Positions 1-11,700 of a stretch of 64,000 bases of DNA are shown piece after piece. Origin of the DNA: Colletotrichum lupini (lineage: Eukaryota; Ascomycota; Sordariomycetes; Glomerellales; Glomerellaceae); NCBI RefSeq assembly GCF_023278565.1, contig NC_064675.1, forward strand, positions 2,666,001-2,730,000. Reading direction: 5' to 3'. Each line of letters opens with the position of its first letter. The first letter of the stretch is position 1. Both the position numbers and the translations under genes were made by a program. Below the pieces are notes generated by a model. That model was not told the DNA's origin. It did no database searches and saw only the letters and a list, made by a program, of their open reading frames with translations.

Positions 1-1
1 G

Positions 2-121
2 TGCGTAGACGTCAAGAGCAGAGCCTCTGCCGACGAGCTTCTTCAGCACGACTTCCTCAAGCACGGATGCCCGCTGGGCAGCCTGTCTGAGCTTCTTGCC
101 TTCAAGAAGCACGCCAAATAA
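2..121 (+). CDS. C-terminal end of a STE20/PAK-type Ser/Thr protein kinase (partial)
   Basis: Only the last 39 codons and the TAA stop (119-121) lie in the window; the gene enters from the left edge. The frame starting at base 2 reads CVDVKSRASADELLQHDFL and then a tail ending LLAFKKHAK. This matches the end of the kinase domain (subdomain XI, with the invariant Arg of the SRASADELL segment) and the short tail typical of fungal STE20/PAK kinases. These kinases act downstream of Cdc42/Rac in mating, filamentation and polarity signalling. The SLSELLAFKKHAK-type tail fits STE20 better than Cla4, but this is family recall on a short fragment. Composition is normal and there is no sign of RIP. Confidence 0.75.
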   Translation, partial: CVDVKSRASADELLQHDFLKHGCPLGSLSELLAFKKHAK

Positions 122-1377
122 GTTGGCAAGCACAGCACGGGCGGTGTAGCCCACAGCGGTCAGCGCTGAGGAGCGGATGCCATTGACGATTAGTGGCGTT
201 TATTTTGGCACCGGCGGTATCGTGCAACACTTCCCGACGTGCGCGAAAGCAAGCAAAAGAGACATCACGTTCGGCTTCTCGAACGAATTCCCTACTCCTC
301 ATCAACCATTCACACGACGTACTCATGAAAACTTCCAATTTCAATCGACGCGAATATCCTTGACACCCCCTTCTGACTTACGCAGGACGAGAAAATGCTT
401 CGTTCATCCCATCATGGCGGCGGCATGGGAATCTTTTTGCTAATGGTTTCGGTCACATTGCATAGTTGTTTAGTCACCGTAGGGGAAGAATGGTAATTTA
501 GAGGAAAGGTACAGCCCGCGACATTTCGGCGGCTCAATCGTGGAGAGGCAACGGAAGAGATAAGGGGCCAAGGGAGACAAGCGTGTTGCCTGGGTCTCAA
601 CAGAGAGCATGAGTAGAAGGCGAGCAGACAGCGCTGATAGATCGTCTCAATGGAATGGATCAATGAACGTTGCAGCTTTTGACGTGAAACTTGACAAACT
701 CGAGCACCGCTATCGAGCCTAAGGCCTCCCTGTGATCTGAGGAAGGTATGCCAATCCGTGCCAGTACGAGAGAGCCTCGGCGACCTAGGACTATCTAGTA
801 GTTCCATCATCTTTGCTAATCTAGAACATAGGCGGAAGCATCCACCTCTTTATATTGGTAGAGAAGACCTGACTTTCGGCCCGCGCGGAGCTTAGCCAAT
901 CCCCGCTCTTCTTACTTGCGAAACCGCGGGCACACCTCAACAACCTTCTCGTATTCGGAACCCCGTAGCCCTTGCATCCGAGAAAAACGAGGCCGCCGCC
1001 AACCACGTCCCTCGAAACTGGTTTCCTTCCTCTTCCTTTCATGCCACCATTCTCTTGCCAAAATCCGCGTCCCCGTTGTTTTTCTGCCCCGAGCCAGGCT
1101 TTGCCGAATTTGCGCAGGCTTCGGTCATACTCTTGCATTTCGAACCGTGGTTCCGCCACCGTCGCGCGCACCCGCCGATCGCTACACGGGTTGTGACCGG
1201 CCCCTCTCACATTCCCTTTGCTTACCTACTCCGGGGCGGCGGCGGCGGCCTAAGCGTCCCCAGGGGGGAGACTGCTGGCTGGTTGGCTGCTGCTTGGCTG
1301 CTGTGTGCGAGTTGCGCGCCGCTGACCAAAGTCGAAGTGGCTGGGCTGCCGCGTAACCCGGCACGGTACGGTAAAAG
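122..1377. other. Intergenic region between the kinase end and the Zn2Cys6 gene
   Basis: This 1.25 kb holds the 3' flank of the kinase gene and the upstream region of the Zn2Cys6 gene. Several unsupported ORFs cross it on both strands, but none has a recognisable domain or a Kozak-like start. The part from about 880 to 1377 is C-rich and pyrimidine-rich, as expected for a fungal promoter and 5' UTR. I see no RNA gene and no repeat. Confidence 0.5.
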
Positions 1378-3232
1378 ATGGACAGCCCGATGGATGGGTC
1401 CGGCGGCCCGTCCTCGGCGCCGGGTTCGACGCCGACGGCTACGGCGACGACGCCTCACAGTGGTGTTGGGGTGACTGCTGCTGGTGGTACCAATACCACC
1501 ACCACCAAGTCGCCTAGCGTTGCGATGCCGTTGGGGAGTATTTTGGCGGCGAGCAGCAGCGTTGGTGGTTCGTCCACGACGAGTACGACGGTCTCGGCTT
1601 CGGGTGCTGGTGCTAGGAGGCGGAGCACGCCTGGTGGTACTACTACAACTACTCCCGGTGCTGCTACGGCGAATACTGGCGCGACTGTTGTCTCGAGGCG
1701 GTCGCATCCCAAGTCGAGGACGGGGTGTAGGACGTGTAAGAACCGAAAGATTAAAGTGAGTTCTTTAGTATACCATTCTTTGCGTTGCAAATCGTTTGCT
1801 ACGAGTGTTTTTCTACCTGGGTGTTGGTGTTGTGACATACACCCCACCCCCTTTGCTTTCTCACACACTCTCATTGATGCCACCATCACATCTCACTTCA
1901 TTTCCCTCAATCTCATGTCTGGTCTTATTTTCCATACCCTCTTACTCGATTTTCTCCTTGTTACGCAATAGGTGACCCCAAGCACCGAGACAAACTGACA
2001 AAGAACCACCCCCACAGTGCGACGAACACAAACCCTCATGTAGGAACTGCATCAAACACGCCGTCCCCTGCGACTTCCTCCAGTCCCAAAGACACTCCTC
2101 CTCATCCGTCCCGCGCTCGCCGGGCAGCCTCTCGACCCCGGGAGGGCCCATCAACGGCGACGACATCGGGGCCGGGGCCAGGGCCAGGGCCGGTGGTGGT
2201 GGTCTCAGCCTCGGCAATGGCGGAGGCATCGACGACCTCTCCCTTAACCTAATCGACCTGGAACTCATGCACAACTTCACAACCTTTGCCTTCAACACGC
2301 TTTCGACGGACCCCGTGGTGCGGCAGATGTGGAAGGTGCCCGTCGTCCGGCTGGCGCTCGAGTGCGACTACGTCATGCGCGCGCTGCTGAGCGTGTCGGC
2401 GCTGCACCTCGCGCACAATAGGCCCGAGAGGCGGGATTTCTTTATCAGCCGGGCCCTGACGTATCACCAGATGGCGAGCCGTACGGCTATGGGGTTGATG
2501 GGTGCGCTGGACGGGGAAAATTGTGAAAAGTTGTATCTGTTCTCGGTGTTGACCATCTTTTTTGGTTCGTTTTGTCACTCACACCCTTTTACCCCTATTT
2601 CACACAAATCTACAGAAATCAGGACTAACACCTCCCCAAAAGCCCTCGCCTGCCCGCGCAAATCCTCAGACTCCCTCATCATGGGCGAGTCCTCCTTCCC
2701 AGACTGGCTCTTCCTCCTCCGCGGCACCCGCTCCCTCCTCAAAGAACTCGACCCGCACACCTACGCGGGGCCCCTGACCCCAATGTTCAACCACGGCCGC
2801 GAGCGCTACATGCACACCCGCGACGAGTCCAAGATCCAGTCCGACCTGCTCGCGGACCTCCAGCGCCTCGTCAACAAAACCTGCGCCGACGCCGCGCTCC
2901 TGCCGATATACAACCGCGCCATCGACGAGCTGCGGCGGACGCTGAGCGTGTTTCTGTGGGACGGCGGGAGGGGGATGGATATCACGGACGCGTTTGTGTG
3001 GAAGTATCTCATGGCGGAGGATTTCTTGCCGCTTTTGAAGAGTCCCGGGCACACGCAGGAGGCTGTGGCGATCTTTTCGCATTTTTGTATTTTGCTAAAG
3101 AGGTTGGAGAATGAGTGGTGGCTTCAGGGGTGGGCTACGCATTTGATCTCGAGGGCGTGGGCTGTGCTGGATCAGGATCATCGGCTTTGGATTCAGTGGC
3201 CTATCGAGGAGCTTGGTTGGGTGCCGCCTTGA
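1378..3232 (+). CDS. Zn2Cys6 fungal transcription factor, UPC2 / sterol-uptake-regulator type
   Basis: A 504-residue protein is encoded in three exons: 1378-1755, 2018-2564 and 2643-3232. Residues 1-110 are a low-complexity Ser/Thr/Gly/Ala leader. The binuclear cluster is at residues 117-144, with Cys 117, 120, 127, 134, 137 and 144, exactly C-X2-C-X6-C-X6-C-X2-C-X6-C, preceded by the basic stretch RRSHPKSR. The region beginning LELMHNFTTFAF, then ALLSVSALHLAHN, and the C-terminal WWLQGWATHLISRAW and LWIQWPIEELGWVPP segments are hallmarks of the UPC2-like fungal TF family. These are nuclear activators linked to sterol or other metabolite control. Introns 1756-2017 and 2565-2642 both have GT/AG ends and CTGAC or CTAAC branch sites. 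Family assignment is firm; the regulated pathway is inference. Confidence 0.88.
1756..2017 (+). other. Intron 1 of the Zn2Cys6 gene
   Basis: GTGAGT donor at 1756, CTGAC branch-like site near 1996 and CAG acceptor ending at 2017. Splicing joins KNRKIK to CDEHKPSC, so the intron sits between the second and third zinc-binding cysteines. Without splicing the cluster would be incomplete. At 262 nt it is long for this kind of genome. Confidence 0.8.
2565..2642 (+). other. Intron 2 of the Zn2Cys6 gene
   Basis: GTTCGT donor, CTAAC branch site at about 2624 and AAG acceptor ending at 2642. It is 78 nt and in frame, so it reads through as coding, but the inserted residues are unlike the family. Splicing restores a smooth TIFF-ALACPRKSSDS join. 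Confidence 0.75.
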
Positions 3233-4180
3233 TTGTTGTGGGAGGATGGGGTGTTGGAGAGGGTTCTGTGTATAGTAGGAATGAGTTCTTCCGTGTTTGA
3301 TATGATGGTGTACGATGTCACGTTTGGCTGAGCGTTGCGAGGTCATTTTTGGTACACAATACATCGGATGTCGTTACATGTATTTGATGTTCAGAAGGCT
3401 ATGGGTTCTTACTGATGGGGTGCTCTAAATAGATGGATGTACTGAAACGGTTGAAAAAGATGGGTTTACTTTCTCCTATCAATGCTGTGTTGCTGCCATC
3501 TGTTTAGATCGGCCTAGAAGAGCAAAGCGGACCGCCGCAACCTACATGTATTCTTCGTCTACAAACAACACCGCGTACTTATAAAACCATCATACTGATG
3601 CCAGACGAGTGACGCTTGATACATTCAGCCGCGTAGAAGCCTATCATGGCGGTGGACAGGCTTGAGCCACATCATGAAGCCTGACATGGCAGACAGTGGG
3701 AGAATACGCTTACACTCCTGATGTTTCACGGATGAGACATATCAAAACCCCCTAAGCTTCCAAAGTCTCCTCTCAAGCTTTGTAGCATGTTCAGCCCGGA
3801 ATATGAGTAGAAGGCTGAATGACTGAATGGCACGAGGGCCTCTCTGGTTTAGCAGCCATTCGGACATGATCTAGAGCCTCGCCGCTCATGACGTGCCCGA
3901 CCAAAAGACTCGTTGTGCATCTCAGGAATCTCTTTCTCGCCCCGCGATGGCTTGGCAGGCTCGTCAAGATAGCTTGGAGCAAGCTTTTATACCACTAAGG
4001 GTGAACCATCAATCCTGTGCTACGAGCGACGAGATTTCTTGTGAGAAAGGGAGCACCAAGCCCGATTCGTCAAATCTTGAGCCCGACATTGAAGTGCCTG
4101 GAAAGTAGCGGAATGGGACAAATAGCAGCATCAAACTTCTTTAGCAGGATTTAGCCGAAGAGATTTGAGATAGTATACGC
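3233..4180. other. 3' flank of the Zn2Cys6 gene and left edge of the transposon nest
   Basis: This is normal-composition sequence up to about 4150. Small ORFs near 3790-4110 overlap on both strands and have no domain or family signature, so I do not call them genes. The last five bases (TACGC, 4176-4180) are the left TSD of Copia copy A1. The matching right copy at 18963-18967 reads TGCGC. Confidence 0.55.
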
Positions 4181-4385
4181 TGTTGGTATCTCTATTATAG
4201 GGTAGTTAGTTCGAACCGTAGTTAATAAAGAGATTAATTAAACTATATAAATATCTACGTAATAAGTATAAAAAAGAGGTTCTAACTATAAGTTAGGCTA
4301 GTTACGATAATTATAAATAAGGCCCCTAATTAGCCCCTACGTAGTTAGTTATATACCGCAGTCGAATTAAATTTCTAATCTAATA
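4181..4385 (-). repeat. Left LTR of Copia A1 (3' LTR)
   Basis: 205 bp, beginning TGTTGGTATC and ending TCTAATA (RIP-altered from TCCGACA). It contains the palindromic CCCCTAATTAGCCCC core shared by all family A LTRs. Confidence 0.93.
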
Positions 4386-6879
4386 CTAACTTTCTCTTTT
4401 TTTTATTAATTTAACTACTACGGTTAGAGGTATAATTTAACCTCGGGCCCGTTTACTAAGTCGTCTCCCTTTCCCCCTTTTCTTTACTCTTTTTATATAA
4501 CCTATCCCTCTATTTATATAATAGTTTTTTTACTACTTACGAATTACTTTAATCCCTTATTTAGTACTACTTTTATAAAAGCGTTTACGAGGTTATTTTT
4601 ATTATTAATCTAACGGATCTCGAGTATTTTACGCCTTTTATATAATTACTTAAGGGCTATAATATTAATTATAAGCTTCTTTTCTTTTATCGTTCCTAAT
4701 TTAATAAAGTATTTATATAACGAGTAAGAATCGGTATAAATAACTATTAAAATAAGTAAAAGGCTAATTTAATTAGTAATCTTCTTTAGCGTTATTAAAA
4801 TTATATAAGAGAGGTTAACGCTATTAATTATACTATATACTTCTAATACTAATATACTTCTCGTTACCTACTTACTTTTAATTAATAAATAATAAATTAT
4901 ATTACCGTATATAGTAAATTCGCTCTCGTCTATACTCTTATTAACTAGGATAATAATATACCTTAATTACGAAATAAGGTTATTATTATTCGTAAATAAC
5001 TTATTAATAAAGACGTAGAGCTTATTAATTGTAAAGTTAATTAAGTAATAAACAAGACCTCGATCGAGATTTATTTATTACTACTTAAGCCGCTTATTAA
5101 GTACTTTAACGTCTCGTTTAGTTAGATTTATAACTTATACTACCCTAGCGTAATTAAAAATTACTTTAAGCTAATAAATATTTATAATATATACCCCTCG
5201 CGCGAGCTTAGCTTTATACTACTTCTTAATATTAGTTATATTTAAATTAATAAGGTTAATTTTCTTACCCTACCCCTTTTATTAAAAAATAATAGTTTCC
5301 TTTTTAATTATAAAAATCCCGCCGTTAAATACTAGGGGGGTATTTATTATAAGGACCTTTTTTAGTTTTATTATAAAGCCCGCTTTTTAGAGCTCCTTAT
5401 CCTCCTTCTTTATAAAGTTAATATCAGATAGGCTTAATATATTATTAGTCTATATTTTAATAATCCTAGATTAGTCGCCTTTATACTCCGTAATTAGTAA
5501 GTACGGGTCGTATATAAAAATAACTATTAATAATTAATTAATATAAAAATCGTAATAAGTAGCCTATTAATAAGTACCCAATTCTGCGAGCCTATATAAT
5601 AGCTTAAGCACTTTAATAATTATGCTTTTTAAGTACTTACTAACTATTTCTTTTAATAAATAGGCTAGGATTTTCTTTATAAGCCCTATAGCCGATTAAG
5701 TATAAGCCTAGGTAATATTACGGCTCTAAATCTCGTATTCCTTTTTCTATAGTAATATTATTAGTACTATTATTAATCGTTAGTTATAGTACTATATAGT
5801 AAGTAATTATATAAGTAGCGTCGCTTTTTTAACGTCGCTATACCCCTAAATTACGTATCTAAACTTCTCGTATAGCTAGGGTATTCTTTTCCCTTTAATC
5901 TTATAAACTATTTATAATTTAAATATATAGAGGTTTATACATTTTTTTTAGGTCGTATAAGATAAATCGATAGACCCCACAATTACAAAAAGTATCTACT
6001 TTAATAAGATCTAATCCTTTATATAGTTTTTTAATAATTATAATTACGCTTTTCTTACGTAATTTAACCGCTAGCTCGAAATCGGCTTTTTTTTTTACTA
6101 TATAAAAAGTATTAATTACCTTGTTACTAATAATAAATTGCTACGTTAAGGCTTACTATTATAATTTTTTACGACGTCTCGCTAGTAGTATTAATACCCT
6201 TTTAGCAATTTCCTCTTCTTCGTCGTTTATTAATACTACTACGACGATTTTATTAAGAATAATTTCTTATACTTTTACTACAGGTTATATAGTTTCCCCT
6301 AGCTCTTTTTCTTTTTATAAGTTAAAAATTACTTCGTTAGGATCTTTATAGTACAGTCTAACTATTATAATTAATACTTTAAGTAACTAGTTGCGATCTC
6401 TCGTAACTATATAAAAGCGCTCGTTAATAAAAATTAACTTATATAGCTTAGCCTATTATTAAGTAATTTCGCACTATACTTATATATCCGAATTTAGCGG
6501 TATATTTAAATTATCCCCTATATTGGGCCTATTATATATAGTAATTACCTTATTAACTTACCTTTTTATACTTACCTCGCGCAGTGCCCGCATTACTTTT
6601 TTAACTACTTAGGCTCGTTAGTTTATACTTAGTAATAGTAGTAAGGCTAAGGTCGTTTTTAAATATACTCTAAATATTAATAACGTTAATATAAGTCCAT
6701 TAGGCCCTATAGTATCGTTATAGTATTTAAGTGCTATTTAGAGGTATTCGTTATTAGTAAAATCCGGATTTTCCTTTTTAATAATTCTAAACGCCCTTTT
6801 TAATTATTAATATGCCCTCTCTACCTTTTTAATACTATAGTGCGCTTTAATAAGTACGATTTTTAGCTATATACCGTAA

Positions 6880-7089
6880 TATTAATAGGTATATAACATA
6901 GGGAAGAAGCTTATAGAGGCTAATTACTATTAGGGTCTAAAAGAGGAATTATTAAAATCTGCCCTTCCCTCGAGGTATACTACTAGCGCTCTATATATAC
7001 CTAAGCTACTCTTTTATTACTTAGTCCCCCTTTTTATATCCCCTTAAGCTATCCCTTAACTAACGAGGCTTAATTAGTAAGGCTTAATA
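6880..7089 (-). repeat. Left LTR of Gypsy B1 (3' LTR)
   Basis: 210 bp, starting TATTAATAGG (from TGTTAATAGG) and ending GGCTTAATA. It matches the other three family B LTRs throughout. Confidence 0.93.
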
Positions 7090-8700
7090 AGATACTCCCT
7101 CCCCTAGGCTTCGTCCCGAAGCCCGCTTATAGTTTATATATACTATATTAATCCCTTACCTAGGAGGTCCTTAGATATATAGTACGAGGGTAAGTATAAG
7201 TAGCGCCCGTCGGCCCGAGTATAGACCCCTTATTCTAGATAATAGCCTTATAATTCTATACCTAGGTTACTCTTACTTATAGGCCGTCCTTACGACCGCT
7301 AATACCTAAACGGTTATTACCCTATTTTTATTTACTAATATTAACCCCTTTTTAAGCTATTATAATTCCGAATTCCTTTTCTCTTTTTTTTTATCTATAG
7401 TTATCCTTTTTATATATAGTCTCTTATTTTTATTAGCGTCTACGCTACTCCCTCGTTACGTAGATATTATAGCTAACGAATATTTTCTAAATCCCTATTC
7501 TCGTATACTCCCCGCGCCTAAGTAAGTCTTTTTTAAAGTCGTTCTATAGTCGTTATTAACTTATTTTAGTATAATTATAGCCCCTAATCGTAGCGTTATT
7601 ATTATTAATAATAGAACGGTTATTAGTACTATAAGTATACCTAGTAGCGGCCGCGGTAGTAGTCTACCTAAAAAGCCCGATATCCCTTTTACTTACCCTA
7701 ACCTCGTATATATATTACTACTTATACACTACTTATACTAACTATTATAAACTCTTATTAAAAAAAAGAAAAAAGCGAACGCTAAAAAGATCGGGGTTAG
7801 CTAAGTACGCCCGCTCCTCTATTTTACTTATGTTATACGCAAGGCGCTCGATCTAAAAGCTAAGTATTATAATTAGCTAAGTTAGTAATTTATAGCCCCT
7901 AGTTCGCTCTTTTATCTAATACTTCTCTAGGATCTCGCGTACGTTATATTAAGTATACTACGCAGAACTATTTTTATAAAAATATAATAAGCGCTTAGCG
8001 CTATTACTACTCCGTCGCTTTTCTTAAGTATTATATTAATAACGTCTTAGGTCCCTAAGTCCGCGGAATTTATAATACGAACCTTTTAAAATACTATACT
8101 CGCTTCTAATAGCGACGTTTATAATTCGGAGGTTTATTACTCCGTTATCGCTCTATTATTATTATTATTTAGGTTACTAATATTATTTTATAGCTTTAAT
8201 AGACCTACCGAATCGCCGCTAATAATACGCAAAGGGTACTTAAGTACGCTAATAAAGAGGCCCGCTTAACCCCCGTTATTAATAATAACGATAATAAAGT
8301 AGTTATAAGCTCCTCCCGCGCTACGTTTTTATTTTATAACGATATTATAATCGCACTACTTCGTACTATCTATAATAAAGTACGCCGCTCTAATAATATT
8401 CTAGCTAGTATATAATTACCCCGCCTATGCTCCGTATTCGTAGCTAATTATTTATAAATTCGCTAATAATAAGGAGATTATTTTTTTTATAACGACCCCT
8501 AGGATAATAGCTAGGGCGGCCCTTTTATATATAAGGGCGGTCCTTTTATAAATAAGGGTAGTCCTTTTGCGCGTCGTAAGGATTAAAAAAACGGTTAGTA
8601 ATTAGCGCGTTTACGCTACTTAATTATAACTATATAGCCCCTTTTTTTCGTTATTAATAACTAGTTTACTACGTTATTAGGCTCCTTAGGAGCTAGGGCG
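7090..8700. other. Unassigned 1.6-kb segment between chromodomain and 3' LTR of Gypsy B1
   Basis: Known Ty3/Gypsy elements usually end shortly after the integrase chromodomain, but family B carries about 1.6 kb more before its 3' LTR. No RT, RNase H or gag motif is visible on either strand. Both copies preserve the segment at full length. It contains near-tandem GGGCGGTCCTTTTATA-like units around 8516-8570. It could be a long untranslated region or an extra ORF destroyed by RIP. Confidence 0.5.
8516..8573. repeat. Short tandem repeat inside Gypsy B1
   Basis: Three adjacent units of about 20 bp, each containing GGGCGG(C/T)CC or GGGTAGTCC followed by TTTTATA or TTTTGCG and an AAGGG run, lie in the 3' region. 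The equivalent array in B2 is at about 46056-46114, so it belongs to the element. Confidence 0.65.
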
Positions 8701-8719
8701 CGCTACTTAATTAAAACTC

Positions 8720-11700
8720 GTTCTTTATATATACTAATTAACGCTACGTTTTTAATATACCTAGCTAGCTCTTACGTATTTTCGTCGCTACTATATCCCT
8801 TCTACCGGATTAGGTATTATCGCCTCCTCTTCGGCCCTCTATATTATATAATATCTTCTATTTTATAAAGTAGCTCCCTATCTATATCCCCGATAGGTAA
8901 GGGCTTTTAAGGGGCTTCTTTATAGTATTAATACGGCTCGAGTAAGGATATATAGAACATATTATATATTTTATACTACGTTAATATATCTAGTTAGTAA
9001 GCGACCCCCGCCGTTCTAACTATTAATTTAACTTCGAATAGGCCTAGATACTTATTAACTAACTTCCGGCTAGGACGCTACCTCTTAATATTCTTTTTTA
9101 ATAATAGTACCTAGTTACCTATTTTATATAATATATCTATCCTAGTTTTATTAACTTATTACTTATACGTCTCGCGTGCTTTTTATATAAAGGGTTATAA
9201 AGCTTTTTAGTTAGCTCGTAATTAGGCTATACGCTCCTTAGCTAAGATATTCTATATACTATTTCGAGTCCCCGTTAAGATCGATATAGGGTACGTAAGT
9301 AAGAACCTAAGTAGGGCCTTAGTAAGCGCTTTACGGATTACTAAGTACTAGGCGTTATTATATATAAACTTAGCTAAGTAAAGACGCTGCGCCTAATTTA
9401 ATTAATCTTAAGTATAAAAATAGCGAAGGTACTACTCTAAATATTAGTTCTACCGTTCTATTTAACTATCTGTTTATAGGTAGAACGCGGTACTAAGACG
9501 CCTCTTTATTATTAAAAAGTAATAGAGATAAGTCTAAAACTTATTTATAAATAACGACCCCTTGTTAAAGACGATCCTTTTAGGTATTCTAAACTTAGTA
9601 AAGATCTTTACGAATAAGAAGTTTATAAATCCCTAGGCTATAAGGGTCGTCCTCGTAATAATATAGACGTTATACTTCGTAAATCGGTTTACTATAACGA
9701 GTACTACGTCGTAGGGGCGCCTTTTAATTAGCGTAGTTAATATAAGTAAGCCCGTAATAAAGTCTAGCGATATTTCTTATTATAGCCTAACTAGGGTAAG
9801 TAGGGGGCGTAATAAGCTATACGGCTTATAATAACAAGGCTTCGTCCGCTAGTATATTATATAAGTATTAATATAACTTTTTATATCCTTATTTATTCTA
9901 TCTTAGTAATAGTAGCGTTTTAGTAGCGCTATCGTCCGCTTTATATTATAATATCTTACTATAAGCATATCGTAATATACTTTAATAACCTCCCTCCTTA
10001 GCCCCTTATATAATAGTACGTAGGCGCGGCCGCTATAGTATAATAGCTTTTTAAAATTATATACTTAGCTTTATTATTATTTCTTCTTAGCTAAGCGAGG
10101 CCGTTAGTTCTTTTTAATCTATTACTTATCTCTTATAAAAGCGTCTTTTTATTAAGCGGCCCGTAGTTAACTTATTATTAGTAACCCCTCTTTATTAAAT
10201 ACTATTTTAGGTACTCTTATTACGTCGGAGTTTTATAAAACGAGTAGCTTACGATTTATAGTTCTAGCGGTAAGTTTAAGTAGCTTTTTAAGTATTATAT
10301 TATAACTCTAACGCCCTAGGCTCGTAGCCCCGTTATACCTCTCGAAATACTCCTCGGAGTTCCCTCGAGCTAGAGCTCCTAATCTCCTTCGCTTACTTTT
10401 CTATACTATTACTAGTTCCGCTTTTAAAATACTTACTATTCCTTTTATTTAGGAGCCGCTCCCGCGGCTTGTCCTCGTATACCTTATTATTACGACTCTA
10501 AGGGGCTTTTATATATTTTTAACGTTATAAAGGTCTTCCCTTATTTTTAATAATAGCTCCTCTACTTTACTATCGTTACTACTTTTATTATAATTAGGTC
10601 TTTATAATAGTCTATTCGCTAGGTTCTTTATACCTAACTTAAACTTAATCTCGATATTAAACGCTATAAGTTCGTTTAGTTAGCGTAGCTATCTCCCGTT
10701 TAGTCTCTTTTTTATATCTAAGAACTATAAATTAAAATAATTTATAAATACTACGACCTAATCTTAGTTATAAGCGAGGTAGTGTCGCTAGTTCCTTAGT
10801 ACGTCTACGATAGTTAGTAGCTCCGCGTCTTTTATACCGTAATAGCTCTCCGTATTTATTAATTTCCTCGACCTATAAGTAATTAGGTACTAATTACCCT
10901 TAAATAATTACGTAATTACTAAGCCGATAGCTCGAGCCGAAGCGTCTATTTATAACCGTATGGGTAGGGTAGGGTCGAAATATCGTAATATTAGTACGTT
11001 AATAAATACTATTAATAGCTTCTTAAACGACTCTATGGTTAGTATTAGTAACTCTAATTATCCTAGTTTTACCTTCCTTAATAAGTTTATTAGAAGTACT
11101 ATTATCTTAGCGTAGTTATTAATAAATTTATAGTAGAACCCCGTAAATTTAAAGAACGTTTATATATCTTTAATACTCCTTAGAAGTAGCTAATTTACTA
11201 TAGCTTCGGTACGCGCGGGTTCTATTTCTATACCTTTATTAAATACGATATACCCTAAGAATCCTATACGCAATATATAAAACTTATATTTACCGCCGTT
11301 TAGATATAAGTTCTATTATTGTAATTTTTATAGTACGCTACGTACGTGCTCTTTATGCGCTACGTAGTCGTTATTATATATTAGGATATTATCTAGGTAT
11401 ACGATATAAACGGTATTAACTAGGCCGCTTAGAACGTTATTAATATGCGCTTAAAAAGTCGTGGGCGCGTTAGTTAGCCCAAAAGGTACGACTAGGTATT
11501 CGAACTACTCGTATTTAGTACGAAAAGCCGTTTTCTATTTATCGCCCTCGGCTATACGTATATAGTAGTACGCGTTCTTAAGGTCTAGCTTTATAAAAAT
11601 AGAGGTATTAAATAGTTTATTTAGTATCTCTCTAATTAGCGGTAGTAGCGTTCTATTTTTTTATATAATCTTATTAATCGCTCTATAGTTAACGTAAAGT

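Noticed and set aside
3791..4108. Small gene near 3.8-4.1 kb
   Set aside because: Two overlapping ORFs on opposite strands with no motif, no intron logic and no known similarity.
6121..6351. Plus-strand ORFs at 6121-6351 and 23020-23202 and the minus-strand ORF at 40746-40988
   Set aside because: They are the same antisense shadow of the RT upstream region in three Copia A copies, rich in Ile/Leu/Ser only because of RIP.
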